A stretch of 42,050 bases of DNA from an uncultured Eubacteriales bacterium (lineage in GTDB: Bacteria; Bacillota; Clostridia; Oscillospirales; Acutalibacteraceae): assembly GCA_900315195.1 (NCBI GenBank), contig OMYD01000022.1, positions 1-42,050 of the forward strand. Direction: 5' to 3'. A model generated the notes under the pieces. It saw only the letters and a list, made by a program, of their open reading frames with translations, was not told the origin of the DNA and ran no database searches. The position numbers were made by a program, and so were the translations under genes. Below, in pieces: positions 23,317 through 31,449 of the stretch; position 1 is the first letter of the stretch; every line of letters begins with the position of its first letter.

Positions 23317-23345
23317 ATTATATACGATTAGTTTAAAAATAGCAA
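23317..23345 (-). promoter_or_regulatory. Promoter of the SAM-I riboswitch-metK transcript
   Basis: Minus strand TTGCTA (23340-23345), 17-bp spacer, TATAAT (23317-23322), directly upstream of the aptamer. Confidence 0.75.
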
Positions 23346-23375
23346 GTATTTTTTCAAAGATTTTGCCTAAAAGCT

Positions 23376-23404
23376 TTGTATTATTGAAAATGGTGTGGTA
23401 AAAT
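23376..23404 (+). promoter_or_regulatory. Promoter of the acetyltransferase gene
   Basis: TTGTAT (23376-23381), 17-bp spacer, TAAAAT (23399-23404); GAAGGA at 23412-23417 is the ribosome binding site. Confidence 0.55.
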
Positions 23405-23425
23405 GACAGTGAAGGACTGATATTT

Positions 23426-23917
23426 ATGAATATTACCATAAGAGAATACACAAAAAACGACATCGAGCGAATGAATGAAATCTGGAACGAGGTTGTGATT
23501 GACGGCATTGCCTTTCCGCAGACAGAATGTCTTGACGCTGAAAGCGGAGCGGATTTTTTCGGTGCCCAGACCTACTGCGGAGTTGCCGAGGATATCGAGA
23601 GCGGCAGGCTGCTCGGGCTGTACATTCTTCACCCAAACAACGTCGGAAGGTGCGGTCACATATGCAACGCAAGCTACGCGGTAAGCGGCGAGGCACGCGG
23701 CATGAAAATCGGAGAAAAACTTGTTCTGGACTGTATTGAGCAGGGCAGGCTCCACGGTTTCCGAATTCTTCAGTTCAACGCGGTTGTCAAAACAAACACT
23801 GCCGCGCGTCACCTGTACGAAAAGCTGGGCTTTATTCAGCTGGGTACAATTCCGAGCGGCTTTTTGATGAAGGACGGCAGCTACGAGGATATCTGCCCGT
23901 ATTATATTGAGTTATAA
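23426..23917 (+). CDS. GNAT-family N-acetyltransferase
   Basis: 163 residues. The GNAT fold starts with ITIREYTKNDIERMNEIWNE. The acetyl-CoA binding segment (~85-100) has YAVSGEARGMKIGEKLV, close to the V-x-x-x-x-RGxGxG pattern. The C-terminal block NTAARHLYEKLGFIQLGTIP is typical, and the length fits a one-domain enzyme. The acceptor is unknown; family members of this type acetylate amino groups of small molecules or proteins. The cupin gene follows 13 bases after its stop with a leader ORF between, so the two are probably co-transcribed. Confidence 0.88.
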   Translation: MNITIREYTKNDIERMNEIWNEVVIDGIAFPQTECLDAESGADFFGAQTYCGVAEDIESGRLLGLYILHPNNVGRCGHICNASYAVSGEARGMKIGEKLVLDCIEQGRLHGFRILQFNAVVKTNTAARHLYEKLGFIQLGTIPSGFLMKDGSYEDICPYYIEL

Positions 23918-23930
23918 GGGAGAGTTTGAT

Positions 23931-23963
23931 ATGATTTTTGATTTAAAAAACGAAGCGGAATGA
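23931..23963 (+). CDS. Ten-codon leader ORF overlapping the cupin start
   Basis: MIFDLKNEAE then TGA, with GGGAGA seven bases before its ATG. Its stop overlaps the cupin ATG (ATGA). The peptide looks like the natural N-terminus of a longer cupin, so this may be a coupled leader peptide or the 5' remnant of a cupin gene that suffered an internal deletion. Confidence 0.5.
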   Translation: MIFDLKNEAE

Positions 23964-24196
23964 ACAAGATAATTCACGGCACACTGCCGCCTAAGTCAAC
24001 AATCGGCAGGCACACTCACGAGGGCGACAGCGAGATTATTTATATTCTAAGCGGACGCGGCTCGGTTGAGGACGACGGCGAGGTTATCGGCATTGAGGCG
24101 GGTCAGTGTCACTACTGCCCTAAAGGCCACACTCACAGTTTGATAAACAACAGCGACGAGGATTTGGTATTCTTCGCTGTTGTACCGGTACAATAA
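23960..24196 (+). CDS. Small cupin-domain protein, N-terminally shortened
   Basis: 78 residues forming a single conserved beta-barrel. Metal-ligand motif 1 is GRHTHEGDSEIIYILSG (His, His, Glu) and motif 2 is CHYCPKGHTHSLIN (His). Typical relatives have ~30 more residues before the first motif. The ATG at 23960 has no ribosome binding site of its own; translation probably depends on re-initiation from the overlapping leader ORF. Substrate unknown; such cupins are often sugar or small-molecule binding, or modifying, metal proteins. Possibly no longer functional. Confidence 0.75.
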   Translation: MNKIIHGTLPPKSTIGRHTHEGDSEIIYILSGRGSVEDDGEVIGIEAGQCHYCPKGHTHSLINNSDEDLVFFAVVPVQ

Positions 24197-24206
24197 ATAT
24201 GCAGAA

Positions 24207-24243
24207 AACGCGCCGCCGACAAAGCAGTCGGAAGCGCGTTTTA
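24207..24243. terminator. Bidirectional terminator between cupin and phosphopantetheinyl transferase
   Basis: AACGCGC-CG-CCGAC (24206-24219) pairs with GTCGG-AA-GCGCGTT (24226-24241), with a TTTT run on the plus side and AAAAC on the other. The right arm touches the stop codon of the converging gene. Confidence 0.75.
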
Positions 24244-24831
24244 AAAATGTACAAATTCAATATCAAAATCAGCGCTGCTGTTTTTGGCGCAGACGGAGAT
24301 TGTATAATCGGAAAATGCCTTTGTTTTCATATTGTAAATAACGCCGTCCTCGCAAAAGCTGCCATTAATTACCTCAACGGATTTGGCGGCGCGGTGAAAG
24401 CCCTTGCCCATGCATTTAAGCAGGGCTTCTTTTTTTGTCCAAAGCCTGTAAAACACGCCAAGACGGTCGGGATTTTCCCTGATACTTTCAAGCTCGGCGT
24501 CGGTAAACACCACCTTGCCCAGCTTTAAGGCGTCAGCCTGCCTCAACCGCTCAATATCGCAGCCGACCTCGGCGCTGTCAACCGCCATAGCCACCCATTC
24601 GCCGCTGTGGGAAAGGTTAAAGAATATGCCGTTTTTAGCCCTCGGCTTTCCGAACTCATCGGTAAAAATTTCGGTATCGCCCAAAAAGCGGCGCATAAGC
24701 AGTCCGCCCGCAACGCAGCGCTTTTGGTCGTCGTGAAAGCGGTACCGCCGAGCCTTTTCGGCGCGCTCGGGTGAAATCAGCTCCCAATGCTCAGGGGTTA
24801 TTTCCGCTATATTAGCCAGATACAGCTTCAT
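24241..24831 (-). CDS. 4'-phosphopantetheinyl transferase (Sfp type)
   Basis: Transfers phosphopantetheine from CoA to a carrier-protein serine. 196 residues. GKPRAKNGIFFNLSHSGEWV supplies the P1/P2 blocks. VGCDIE has the metal-binding Asp and Glu, and FYRLWTKKEALLKCMGKG carries the W-(S/T)-x-K-E-A signature with the third acidic ligand. The presence of an Sfp-type enzyme suggests a polyketide, peptide-synthetase or lipoteichoic-type carrier system elsewhere in the genome, as no such genes are in this window. It could equally serve as the only AcpS. Ends in a shared terminator with the cupin. Confidence 0.92.
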   Translation of the reverse strand: MKLYLANIAEITPEHWELISPERAEKARRYRFHDDQKRCVAGGLLMRRFLGDTEIFTDEFGKPRAKNGIFFNLSHSGEWVAMAVDSAEVGCDIERLRQADALKLGKVVFTDAELESIRENPDRLGVFYRLWTKKEALLKCMGKGFHRAAKSVEVINGSFCEDGVIYNMKTKAFSDYTISVCAKNSSADFDIEFVHF

Positions 24832-24865
24832 ATTTTCACATACTCTCCAATATAATTATGTAGGT

Positions 24866-25105
24866 TTAGTCTGCTTTAAGGCGCTCAAGACAGTCGGCGC
24901 AGATATATTTGTCCTTAAACGCGGTCAAGTCCTCGGGGTTGTTGCAGAACACGCATTTCGGCTCAGCCTTGCGTATTGTAATACACTCGTCGTCGGCGTT
25001 AATCTGCAAAATATCGCCCGCCTGAATGTTAAAGTGGCGGCGGATATCCTTTGAAATCACAATTCTGCCTGCCTTGTCAATTTCTCTGAAATTAGTATAA
25101 ATCAT
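24866..25105 (-). CDS. AbrB/SpoVT-like regulator with C-terminal zinc finger
   Basis: 79 residues. The N-terminal AbrB-type swapped-hairpin DNA-binding domain is REIDKAGRIVISKDIRRHF...GDILQINADDECITIRK, followed by a short tail with CVFCNN...YICADC, a likely zinc site as in AbrB-like proteins. The ATG at 25105 is preferred. The in-frame ATG at 25141 lies on the -10 element and has no ribosome binding site, whereas 25105 has a weak AAGCGAG. It is divergent from spmAB with 105 bases between. The palindrome in its promoter suggests autoregulation and possibly control of spmAB. Confidence 0.85.
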   Translation of the reverse strand: MIYTNFREIDKAGRIVISKDIRRHFNIQAGDILQINADDECITIRKAEPKCVFCNNPEDLTAFKDKYICADCLERLKAD

Positions 25106-25139
25106 GGGAAAACGCTCGCTTTCGTCAAAATCTAACACC

Positions 25140-25168
25140 ATATTACCATTTTATGGTTAATTTGTCAA
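25140..25168 (-). promoter_or_regulatory. Promoter and putative operator of the AbrB-like gene
   Basis: Minus strand TTGACA (25163-25168), 17-bp spacer, TAATAT (25140-25145). The spacer holds a perfect palindrome ACCAT-TTT-ATGGT (25145-25157), a plausible operator for the encoded regulator. Confidence 0.7.
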
Positions 25169-25210
25169 TAATTTCCGAAGATTTGCGCAAAAAAACATGA
25201 GGTGATGCTT

Positions 25211-25789
25211 TTGCTTAACTATATTTGGAGCTTTCTTATCCTAATTAGCGTTATTTGCTCGGTTGTTCTCGGAAATACACAGAATTTGTCGAACGCCTTT
25301 GTCGACAGCGCCGCCGACGCGATCCAGCTTCTCCTCACGCTTGCGGGAATAATCTGTCTGTGGTCGGGACTCATGAAAATAGCCGAGCGCAGCGGACTGA
25401 ACGCTCTGGCGGCAAGGCTGTTTTCTCCGCTGCTGCGCCCGCTATTTCCAAAGCTTAACAAGGACAGCGCCGCGTTTGAGGCAATTTCAATGAACATCAG
25501 CGCAAATCTGCTGGGGCTTGGGAACACCGCAACGCCGCTCGGCCTGAAAGCGATGAAAGAGCTTCACACGCTTAACGGCAGAAGCGACAGGGCAAGCGAC
25601 GAAATGGTCGTTTTTGTGGTAATGAACACCGCGTCGCTGCAGCTAATGCCGACAACTCTCGGCGTACTGCGCTCAAGCTACGGCAGCGCCGCCCCGTTTG
25701 AGATTCTTGTCCCCGTGTGGATAAGCTCCGCGTGCGCGCTGACGGTTGCGCTTGTTATCGCAAAAACGGGAAACAGAATTACAAGGTGA
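25211..25789 (+). CDS. spmA: Spore maturation protein A
   Basis: Nucleoside-recognition (Gate) family membrane protein needed for spore core dehydration with SpmB. 192 residues from the chosen start, with four to five TM helices. Diagnostic stretches are LMKIAERSGL, MNISANLLGLGNTATPLGL and NTASLQLMPTTL. The start is placed at TTG 25211 (then LNYIWSF, matching MVNMIW of B. subtilis): GAGG at 25199-25202 leaves eight bases to it, whereas ATG 25205 and GTG 25202 lie on the ribosome binding site itself. spmB follows after four bases. Confidence 0.93.
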   Translation: MLNYIWSFLILISVICSVVLGNTQNLSNAFVDSAADAIQLLLTLAGIICLWSGLMKIAERSGLNALAARLFSPLLRPLFPKLNKDSAAFEAISMNISANLLGLGNTATPLGLKAMKELHTLNGRSDRASDEMVVFVVMNTASLQLMPTTLGVLRSSYGSAAPFEILVPVWISSACALTVALVIAKTGNRITR

Positions 25790-25793
25790 CATC

Positions 25794-26300
25794 ATGGAAT
25801 TTATCATGCCCGCATTCGCGGCAATTATTGTACTTTTCGGGCTTGTGCGCCGAGTACCGGTTTTTGATACTTTCATAGCGGGCGCTAAAGAGGGCTTTTC
25901 AACACTTTACAACATAGCTCCCACAATTCTCGGACTGATATTCGCGGTGGGACTTTTGCGCTCAAGCGGGGCTATTGACGTAATCGGTACAGCCCTGTCC
26001 CCTGTCGCGGGCGCTGTGGGGTTCCCGACGGAGGTTGTGCCGATGGCGATGCTCCGCCCTGTTTCGGGAAGCGGCTCAACGGCACTGCTCGTTTCGGTGT
26101 TTGAGGATTACGGTCCCGACAGCTTCGCGGGCAGGGTAGCATCGGTTTTGGCAGGCTCAAGCGAAACGACATTTTTCGCGACTACAATGTATTTTGGAAG
26201 CATAGGTATAAAAAAAATACGGCACACGCTTGCCGCCGCGATCGCCGCGGATTTAACGGCAATGATATTGAGCGCTTTTCTGGTACGCGTACTGATTTAA
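25794..26300 (+). CDS. spmB: Spore maturation protein B
   Basis: 168 residues, partner of SpmA in spore dehydration and cortex maturation. Matches B. subtilis SpmB throughout: RVPVFDTFIAGAKEGF, SSGAIDVIGTALSPV, EVVPMAMLRPVSGSGS, GPDSFAGRVASVLAGSSETT and YFGSIGIKKIRHTL. Four hydrophobic segments. The ATG at 25794 follows AAGGTGA, which overlaps the spmA stop. The two genes form a tight operon; the frame-open ATG at 25746 lies within spmA and has no site. Confidence 0.95.
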   Translation: MEFIMPAFAAIIVLFGLVRRVPVFDTFIAGAKEGFSTLYNIAPTILGLIFAVGLLRSSGAIDVIGTALSPVAGAVGFPTEVVPMAMLRPVSGSGSTALLVSVFEDYGPDSFAGRVASVLAGSSETTFFATTMYFGSIGIKKIRHTLAAAIAADLTAMILSAFLVRVLI

Positions 26301-26618
26301 AAAACAATAATGTAATCAATTAATTCATTTAAGCTATTGACAAGCAGATATTACCATCTGTATAGGAGTATATGGAAATTTCTTTTCCGAAAAATAATAA
26401 AGCAAAACAAAAAAAACGGTGATTTCGCGTCAATAACATAATTTTCAATCTATATGTACCATAATCTCACTATCGTTTTAACATTTTCAACAGAGTTATC
26501 AACATTATATTGAACAAAAAGAATTTTACCGTTAGTATTATTATGATTATTATTTTCAAAGTATCTGTTTTAATTCCAATATATAATAATACAATTTTGT
26601 AATTTGAGGTACATTTTA
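26301..26618. other. A+T-rich intergenic stretch after spmB
   Basis: No gene supported. CAGAT-N6-ATCTG (26345-26360) sits just inside a TTGACA at 26337-26342, and a 16-codon ATG frame begins at 26372 after AGGAG. No terminator hairpin is evident after spmB. Confidence 0.4.
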
Positions 26619-27170
26619 ATGCAAAATAAAAAATATTTACTGCTTGAAGCCGCGGGCGTATTATTCATAGCCGCGGCGTCGGCGTTTATGCAGCATTTAT
26701 ACTCGCTCAGCGGTCAGGAGCTCCTTGGAATTTTGTTCGGCGCCGTAAACGGAAGCGTTTGGGAAGCCTGCAAAACTCTGCTCCTTCCGTTTTTCATCTG
26801 GGCGCAGCTTGAGGCGCTGATTTACAGAACGGCAATTTACAAATACACCGCGTCAAAAACCATTTCACTCTATACGCTGGGCGCTCTGTATATACTGCTG
26901 CGGCAAACGGCGCTCAGCCCGCAATTCTCGGCTGCGGTAAGCGTGGCGGCAGCCGTTTCGCTGTCTGTATTTCTGTACATCTCGCCGCTTCCGCTCCAAA
27001 AGCTTTTTGTCCCTTCGCTGTTGTTGCTATTTTTGTTTATCTCGCTTTATTTTGCTCTTACACCGTTCGCGCCCCACTTCAAAATCTTTCGTGACCCCGC
27101 GACAGGGCTTTACGGAATACTGCCAAAGCACTTTGATTACGGCGCTTTTGTGCCGGATTCGATGAAATAA
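26619..27170 (+). CDS. DUF6512-like integral membrane protein
   Basis: 183 residues, unknown function. Five to six hydrophobic helices, with the loop GAVNGSVWEACKTLLLPFF after the second. This resembles the N-E-S-x-W-E-H-x-K-L-x-F-x-P pattern of DUF6512 proteins, and so does the C-terminal HFKIFRDPATGLYGI. The start is the ATG at 26619 because TGAGGT lies eight bases upstream; the in-frame TTG at 26604 is part of that site. It stands between spmB and rlmB with gaps of 318 and 125 bases, so it is probably a single-gene unit. Confidence 0.7.
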   Translation: MQNKKYLLLEAAGVLFIAAASAFMQHLYSLSGQELLGILFGAVNGSVWEACKTLLLPFFIWAQLEALIYRTAIYKYTASKTISLYTLGALYILLRQTALSPQFSAAVSVAAAVSLSVFLYISPLPLQKLFVPSLLLLFLFISLYFALTPFAPHFKIFRDPATGLYGILPKHFDYGAFVPDSMK

Positions 27171-27295
27171 GCTAAATAACACCTTAGTTTGTGCAAATAA
27201 TCGCTTATAATTCTATTTTGGAATATTACGCTTTATGATAATATGTTATAATTATGATGTATGTAAAGAACAATCACAATTTGTGAGGAATTAAA

Positions 27296-28048
27296 ATGAA
27301 GGATAAAAACATTGAAGCCAAGCCCGACGTAATAGCGGGCAGGAACCCTGTAAGCGAAGCCATCCGCGGCAAGCGGCCGATTGATAAAATTTTGGTGGCG
27401 CGCGGCGAAAAGAACGGCGCGGTTGTCGGAATTCTGGCCAAAGCGCGCGAAAGGCAAATTCCCGTAAAAGAGGTTGACCGCGTAAAGCTTGATTTTTTAA
27501 GCGGGAACGCCCCTCATCAGGGTATTATAGCGCTTGCGGCGGCTAAGGAATACGCCACGGTAGACGACATATTTTCATATGCCGAAAGCAGGGGCGAGCC
27601 TCCGTTTATAATGGTGCTGGACGAGGTTGAGGATCCCCACAATCTCGGAGCTATTATCCGCACCGCCGAATGCGCGGGCGTTCACGGTGTAATTGTTCCC
27701 AAAAGGCGCAGCGCGGGGCTGAGCTACACCGTAGGAAAGGCAAGCGCGGGCGCGGTTGAATACATGCGCGTTGCGCGCGTATCAAATATTTCAAATCTGA
27801 TTGACGAACTAAAGGAGCGCGGCGTATGGGTTTACGGCGCGGACATGAACGGAACCGACTATACACAGTGCGACATGTCGGGCGCCTGCGCAATTGTCAT
27901 CGGCAACGAGGGCAAAGGCATATCCCGTCTGGTACGTGAAAAATGCGATATAATCGTTTCTCTGCCCATGAAGGGAAACATAAACTCGCTCAACGCCTCC
28001 GTTGCGGCGGGAATTTTGATGTACCACGCGCTGAAAGGCAGAAGCTAA
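27296..28048 (+). CDS. rlmB: 23S rRNA 2'-O-methyltransferase RlmB (TrmH/SpoU family)
   Basis: 250 residues. An N-terminal L30e-like RNA-binding domain (IAGRNPVSEAIRG...PVKEVDRVKLD...HQGIIA) precedes a SPOUT methyltransferase domain with the three family motifs: NLGAIIRTAE, IVIGNEGKGISRLV and LPMKGNINSLNASVAAGI. Family members methylate G2251 of 23S rRNA with SAM; close paralogues act on tRNA. The ATG follows GAGGA. The next gene starts 30 bases on, suggesting co-transcription. Confidence 0.92.
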   Translation: MKDKNIEAKPDVIAGRNPVSEAIRGKRPIDKILVARGEKNGAVVGILAKARERQIPVKEVDRVKLDFLSGNAPHQGIIALAAAKEYATVDDIFSYAESRGEPPFIMVLDEVEDPHNLGAIIRTAECAGVHGVIVPKRRSAGLSYTVGKASAGAVEYMRVARVSNISNLIDELKERGVWVYGADMNGTDYTQCDMSGACAIVIGNEGKGISRLVREKCDIIVSLPMKGNINSLNASVAAGILMYHALKGRS

Positions 28049-28078
28049 GCGAAGGTAAGCGAAAGGAAGTGTAAGAAA

Positions 28079-30769
28079 ATGTCGGATAACGAAAAGACAA
28101 ACGACCTGCTTAAAGAGCTTGAAATACAGAGCATCCTTGACGAGAGGCACCGGATCGCGGACGAGGAAAAAATGCAGCGAACCGCCCAAAGGTACCGCGC
28201 GAAACCAAAGGTAGAGGACATTTTCAGCAACGCCGACAAAAAGCCCCGCCTAAAAAATGAGAACCCCCTTGAGGTCGCCGACAAACAGAAACAGCCCGAT
28301 GTATCAAACACAATTGTTGGCGAAAAAACCGCCGCCACAATGAAAACCGAGCTGATGATGGACGGCAGAGAAGGCGGCGAAACGCTCAAAACCCCGGAGG
28401 AAGCCGAGGCAGAGGCACGCGCGCGAGAACAGGCGGAAAAGGAAGAAGCCGAACGCAAAGCAGCCGAGCTTGCCGAAAAGCAGGCCGCGGAAGCCGAAAA
28501 GAATAAAATAATCACACTGGCCCCCGAATATGACGAGTCAACTCAATTTTCCGGCGAGGTGCTTGACGAGCTGGAACAATTCCGTGAATTACCCGCTATT
28601 GAAAGCATAAAGGGAATTGACATCGACCTCAAAACCGAGGAGCCCGAGCCCGAGCAGGAGGAAGAAAAACAGCCGGAAAAGCCCGAATCGGAAGGTCCCG
28701 ATGCCGCGGCGCCTGCCGAGGTTCAGCCCGCGAGCGTTCAGCCCGAGCGGGTTGTATCCAAGGTACCCGTTTATCGGCCTGAGGAACCCGGTAATATTCT
28801 GAACGTAAAAGCAGGCAGATTTTCCGAGGTGGTAGCCCGTGAATACGAGGAGTACATCCGCTCAAAAAGCCCGTCTGTAAGAGCTCATGTCATTCACACC
28901 GAGGCTAAGGAGGAAACGCCCAAGGAGGAAAACGAGGACAACCGTTCAACTCAGGAAAAGCTGCTCAGCGCGGTGGTGGGCTTCTTCTCGAATGATGAAT
29001 CAGATGATGATGACACGCCTAAAAAGAACACAAAGCCTGTCGAGGACTACACAAGCGAAGACGACGAGGAAAGCATAAAATTTGAGCTTAACGAAAATAT
29101 CCGCAAGCTGTTTTTCCGCAGCGTTATTTCGGGCGCCATGGCGTTGGTGGCGGTAATACTTGCCTTTGTAACACGCCTGTTCCCAGACTCGATTATCTCG
29201 GCAATTCCCGTTGCGCCCGCGGCGTACGCGGTGTTCAACTTCCTTATCATCGGCTCGGCGGTTGCGCTCAACCGCGTTGCAATGCTCAACGGTCTGACGC
29301 CGCTTATGAAGCTTAAAGGCAATTCCGACACTGCGGTAGCCGTCGCGGGCGGTGCCGCCGTAATCCAAACGATTGTTTCATTCTTCTGTTTAGGCGACAT
29401 GTCGAGATTCAGCGTCAACTATTACTGTGTGGTTGTTCTGCTGGCGTTCTTCGCGAACAACCTCGGCAAGCTGCTGATGGTGATGCGCGTTAAGGATAAC
29501 TTCCGTTTCCTTACGGCAAAGGGGCAAAAATACGCCGCGAAGATTTATAACAACGAAAGTGTTGCAAACAAAATGCTCAGCGGCACTCCGTCCGACAAGA
29601 GCCTTATTGCCTATCACCATAAAACAAAATTCGCATCAAATTTTCTTAAAATATCGTACGCGCCCGATCCCAGCGAGGATCTTGCGTCAAAGCTTGCGCC
29701 CATAACAATAATTGTGGCGCTTGTAATAACCGTGCTTTACGGTATTGTAAAGGCGTCCTTTTCGGACGCGGTAAATACCCTGGCGCTGCTTACCGCGCTT
29801 TCAATTCCCGTTTCAACTCTGCTTGCGGTCAATTTCCCCGTAAGAAAGCTCTGCAAAACCCTTACGGGCTACGGCGCGATGATGTCGGGGTACCCCTCAA
29901 TCAAACAGTTCTGCGACAGCACCGCGATTATGATTGACGCCGGTGAGCTGTTCCCGGCGGATTCAATCGACCTTGAGGGCATCAAGACCTTTGTTGATTA
30001 CAACGTCGACGAATCTCTGCTGTGCGGAATCGCGATTCTCAAAGAGGCTCAAAACCCGATCGCCAACGCGTTTGACTCGGTTGTTTCCGAAACGCATGAA
30101 ACACTTCCCGAGGTCGAAAGCGTACTTTACGAGGACGAGCTCGGCCTTGTAGGCTGGATCAACGGCGAGAGAATTCTTGTCGGCTCACGCAGCCTTATGG
30201 AAAAATACCAGGTTGAAATACCGTCGGATGACTATGAGGAAAAATATACCGCGAACGGCAGACAAATTACCTATCTGTCACGCGCGGGCAGCCTTGTCGC
30301 CCTGCTGGTTACGCGCTACCGTCCCGACCCCGAGCTTAAAAGCGAGATGCAGCGCGCCGAGGCAAACGGAATCAGCTTTCTTATCCGCACAACCGACTAT
30401 AACATCAACGACGACCTTGTCGCAAAGCTTTATAACCTGTTTTACCGCAGCATCAGGGTGCTGCCCACAGGTCTCGGCAACGTGCTTAAAGAAGCCCAGA
30501 CCGTTGTTGAGGACAGCTCGCGCGCGTATCTTATAACCCACGGAAAAACCTCGGGTCTGGCGCGCGCCGTATCGGGCTGCGTTAAAATCAAGCAGAACAT
30601 ATCAATGGCAATTATAATTCAGCTTATCGCTGTAATTCTCGGTATACTAATCGCATCGCCTTTGGTGCTCTACGCAAGCGTAGGCGTTATGGGCACGCTT
30701 GAGGTGTTCATTTACACCCTGTTCTGGGCTGCGGCGGCAATTATCGCTCCCGCTATTCAAAAGCCGTAA
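28079..30769 (+). CDS. Degenerate P-type ATPase-like membrane protein with long charged N-terminus
   Basis: 896 residues. Residues 1-340 are acidic/charged and partly coiled coil (a Glu/Ala/Lys stretch ~115-145) with no signal peptide. Helices lie at ~345-480, ~541-600 and ~840-893. LSIPVSTLLAVNFP (~573-586) is where P1-type pumps have their CPx/PEGL helix. AIMIDAGELF (Asp620) takes the place of the DKTGT phosphorylation loop. GWINGERILVGSRSLMEK (~691) resembles a nucleotide domain, but IRTTDYN replaces TGD, and no GDGxND is found. It therefore looks like an ATPase fold kept without catalysis, possibly a sensor or scaffold. It lies between rlmB and rpe. Confidence 0.7.
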   Translation: MSDNEKTNDLLKELEIQSILDERHRIADEEKMQRTAQRYRAKPKVEDIFSNADKKPRLKNENPLEVADKQKQPDVSNTIVGEKTAATMKTELMMDGREGGETLKTPEEAEAEARAREQAEKEEAERKAAELAEKQAAEAEKNKIITLAPEYDESTQFSGEVLDELEQFRELPAIESIKGIDIDLKTEEPEPEQEEEKQPEKPESEGPDAAAPAEVQPASVQPERVVSKVPVYRPEEPGNILNVKAGRFSEVVAREYEEYIRSKSPSVRAHVIHTEAKEETPKEENEDNRSTQEKLLSAVVGFFSNDESDDDDTPKKNTKPVEDYTSEDDEESIKFELNENIRKLFFRSVISGAMALVAVILAFVTRLFPDSIISAIPVAPAAYAVFNFLIIGSAVALNRVAMLNGLTPLMKLKGNSDTAVAVAGGAAVIQTIVSFFCLGDMSRFSVNYYCVVVLLAFFANNLGKLLMVMRVKDNFRFLTAKGQKYAAKIYNNESVANKMLSGTPSDKSLIAYHHKTKFASNFLKISYAPDPSEDLASKLAPITIIVALVITVLYGIVKASFSDAVNTLALLTALSIPVSTLLAVNFPVRKLCKTLTGYGAMMSGYPSIKQFCDSTAIMIDAGELFPADSIDLEGIKTFVDYNVDESLLCGIAILKEAQNPIANAFDSVVSETHETLPEVESVLYEDELGLVGWINGERILVGSRSLMEKYQVEIPSDDYEEKYTANGRQITYLSRAGSLVALLVTRYRPDPELKSEMQRAEANGISFLIRTTDYNINDDLVAKLYNLFYRSIRVLPTGLGNVLKEAQTVVEDSSRAYLITHGKTSGLARAVSGCVKIKQNISMAIIIQLIAVILGILIASPLVLYASVGVMGTLEVFIYTLFWAAAAIIAPAIQKP

Positions 30770-30796
30770 TCTGTATTAAGAAAGGGATTATTAATT

Positions 30797-31441
30797 ATGA
30801 AAATTGCTCCTTCTCTTTTATCCTGTGATTTTTCCGTCATGGGTGATGAAATAAAACGCATGGATATCGCCGGCGCCGACTGGATGCACCTTGACGTAAT
30901 GGACGGTCACTTTGTTCCCAATATCACCTTCGGCGCTCCGGTAATCAAGTGGGTGCGCCCCTACTCAGACAAGCCGTTCGACGTTCACCTTATGATTTCC
31001 GAGCCGCTGAGATATATCGACGATTTCGCCGACGCGGGCGCGGATATCATCACCTTCCATGTGGAATGCGATTCTGACATCGACGCGACTATTGAAAAAA
31101 TAAAGTCGCGCGGAATAAAGCCCGGACTTGTAATAAAGCCCAACACGCCCGCCGAGGCTGTTTTCCCTTATTTGGACAAGCTCGCGCTTGTGCTGGTTAT
31201 GACCGTGGAGCCGGGCTTTGGAGGGCAGTCGTTCATGGCTGATATGCTGCCTAAGGTCGGCGCGATAAAAGCGGAATGTCAGCGCCGAGGAATTGATTTG
31301 CTTATAGAAGCTGACGGCGGAATAGGCGAAGCGACAATAGCTCAGGCAGCACAAGCGGGCATTGACGTATGTGTGGCAGGCACAGCCGTATTCAAGGCTG
31401 AAGACGCCGCTAAGGCAATCGCAAAACTAAAAGCGTATTAA
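30797..31441 (+). CDS. rpe: Ribulose-phosphate 3-epimerase
   Basis: Interconverts ribulose-5-phosphate and xylulose-5-phosphate in the pentose phosphate pathway. 214 residues, a TIM barrel with APSLLSCDFSVMGDE, LDVMDGHFVPNITFG (metal and catalytic Asp/His), MTVEPGFGGQSFM and EADGGI. AAAGGG precedes the ATG, 27 bases after the previous stop. A perfect-stem terminator closes the run rlmB to rpe. Confidence 0.96.
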   Translation: MKIAPSLLSCDFSVMGDEIKRMDIAGADWMHLDVMDGHFVPNITFGAPVIKWVRPYSDKPFDVHLMISEPLRYIDDFADAGADIITFHVECDSDIDATIEKIKSRGIKPGLVIKPNTPAEAVFPYLDKLALVLVMTVEPGFGGQSFMADMLPKVGAIKAECQRRGIDLLIEADGGIGEATIAQAAQAGIDVCVAGTAVFKAEDAAKAIAKLKAY

Positions 31442-31449
31442 CGCAAAAG

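Noticed and set aside
26372-26422. Sixteen-codon basic ORF MEISFPKNNKAKQKKR after AGGAG
   Set aside because: The ATG falls at about the start site of the only nearby promoter, so its ribosome binding site would not be transcribed; too short to support otherwise.
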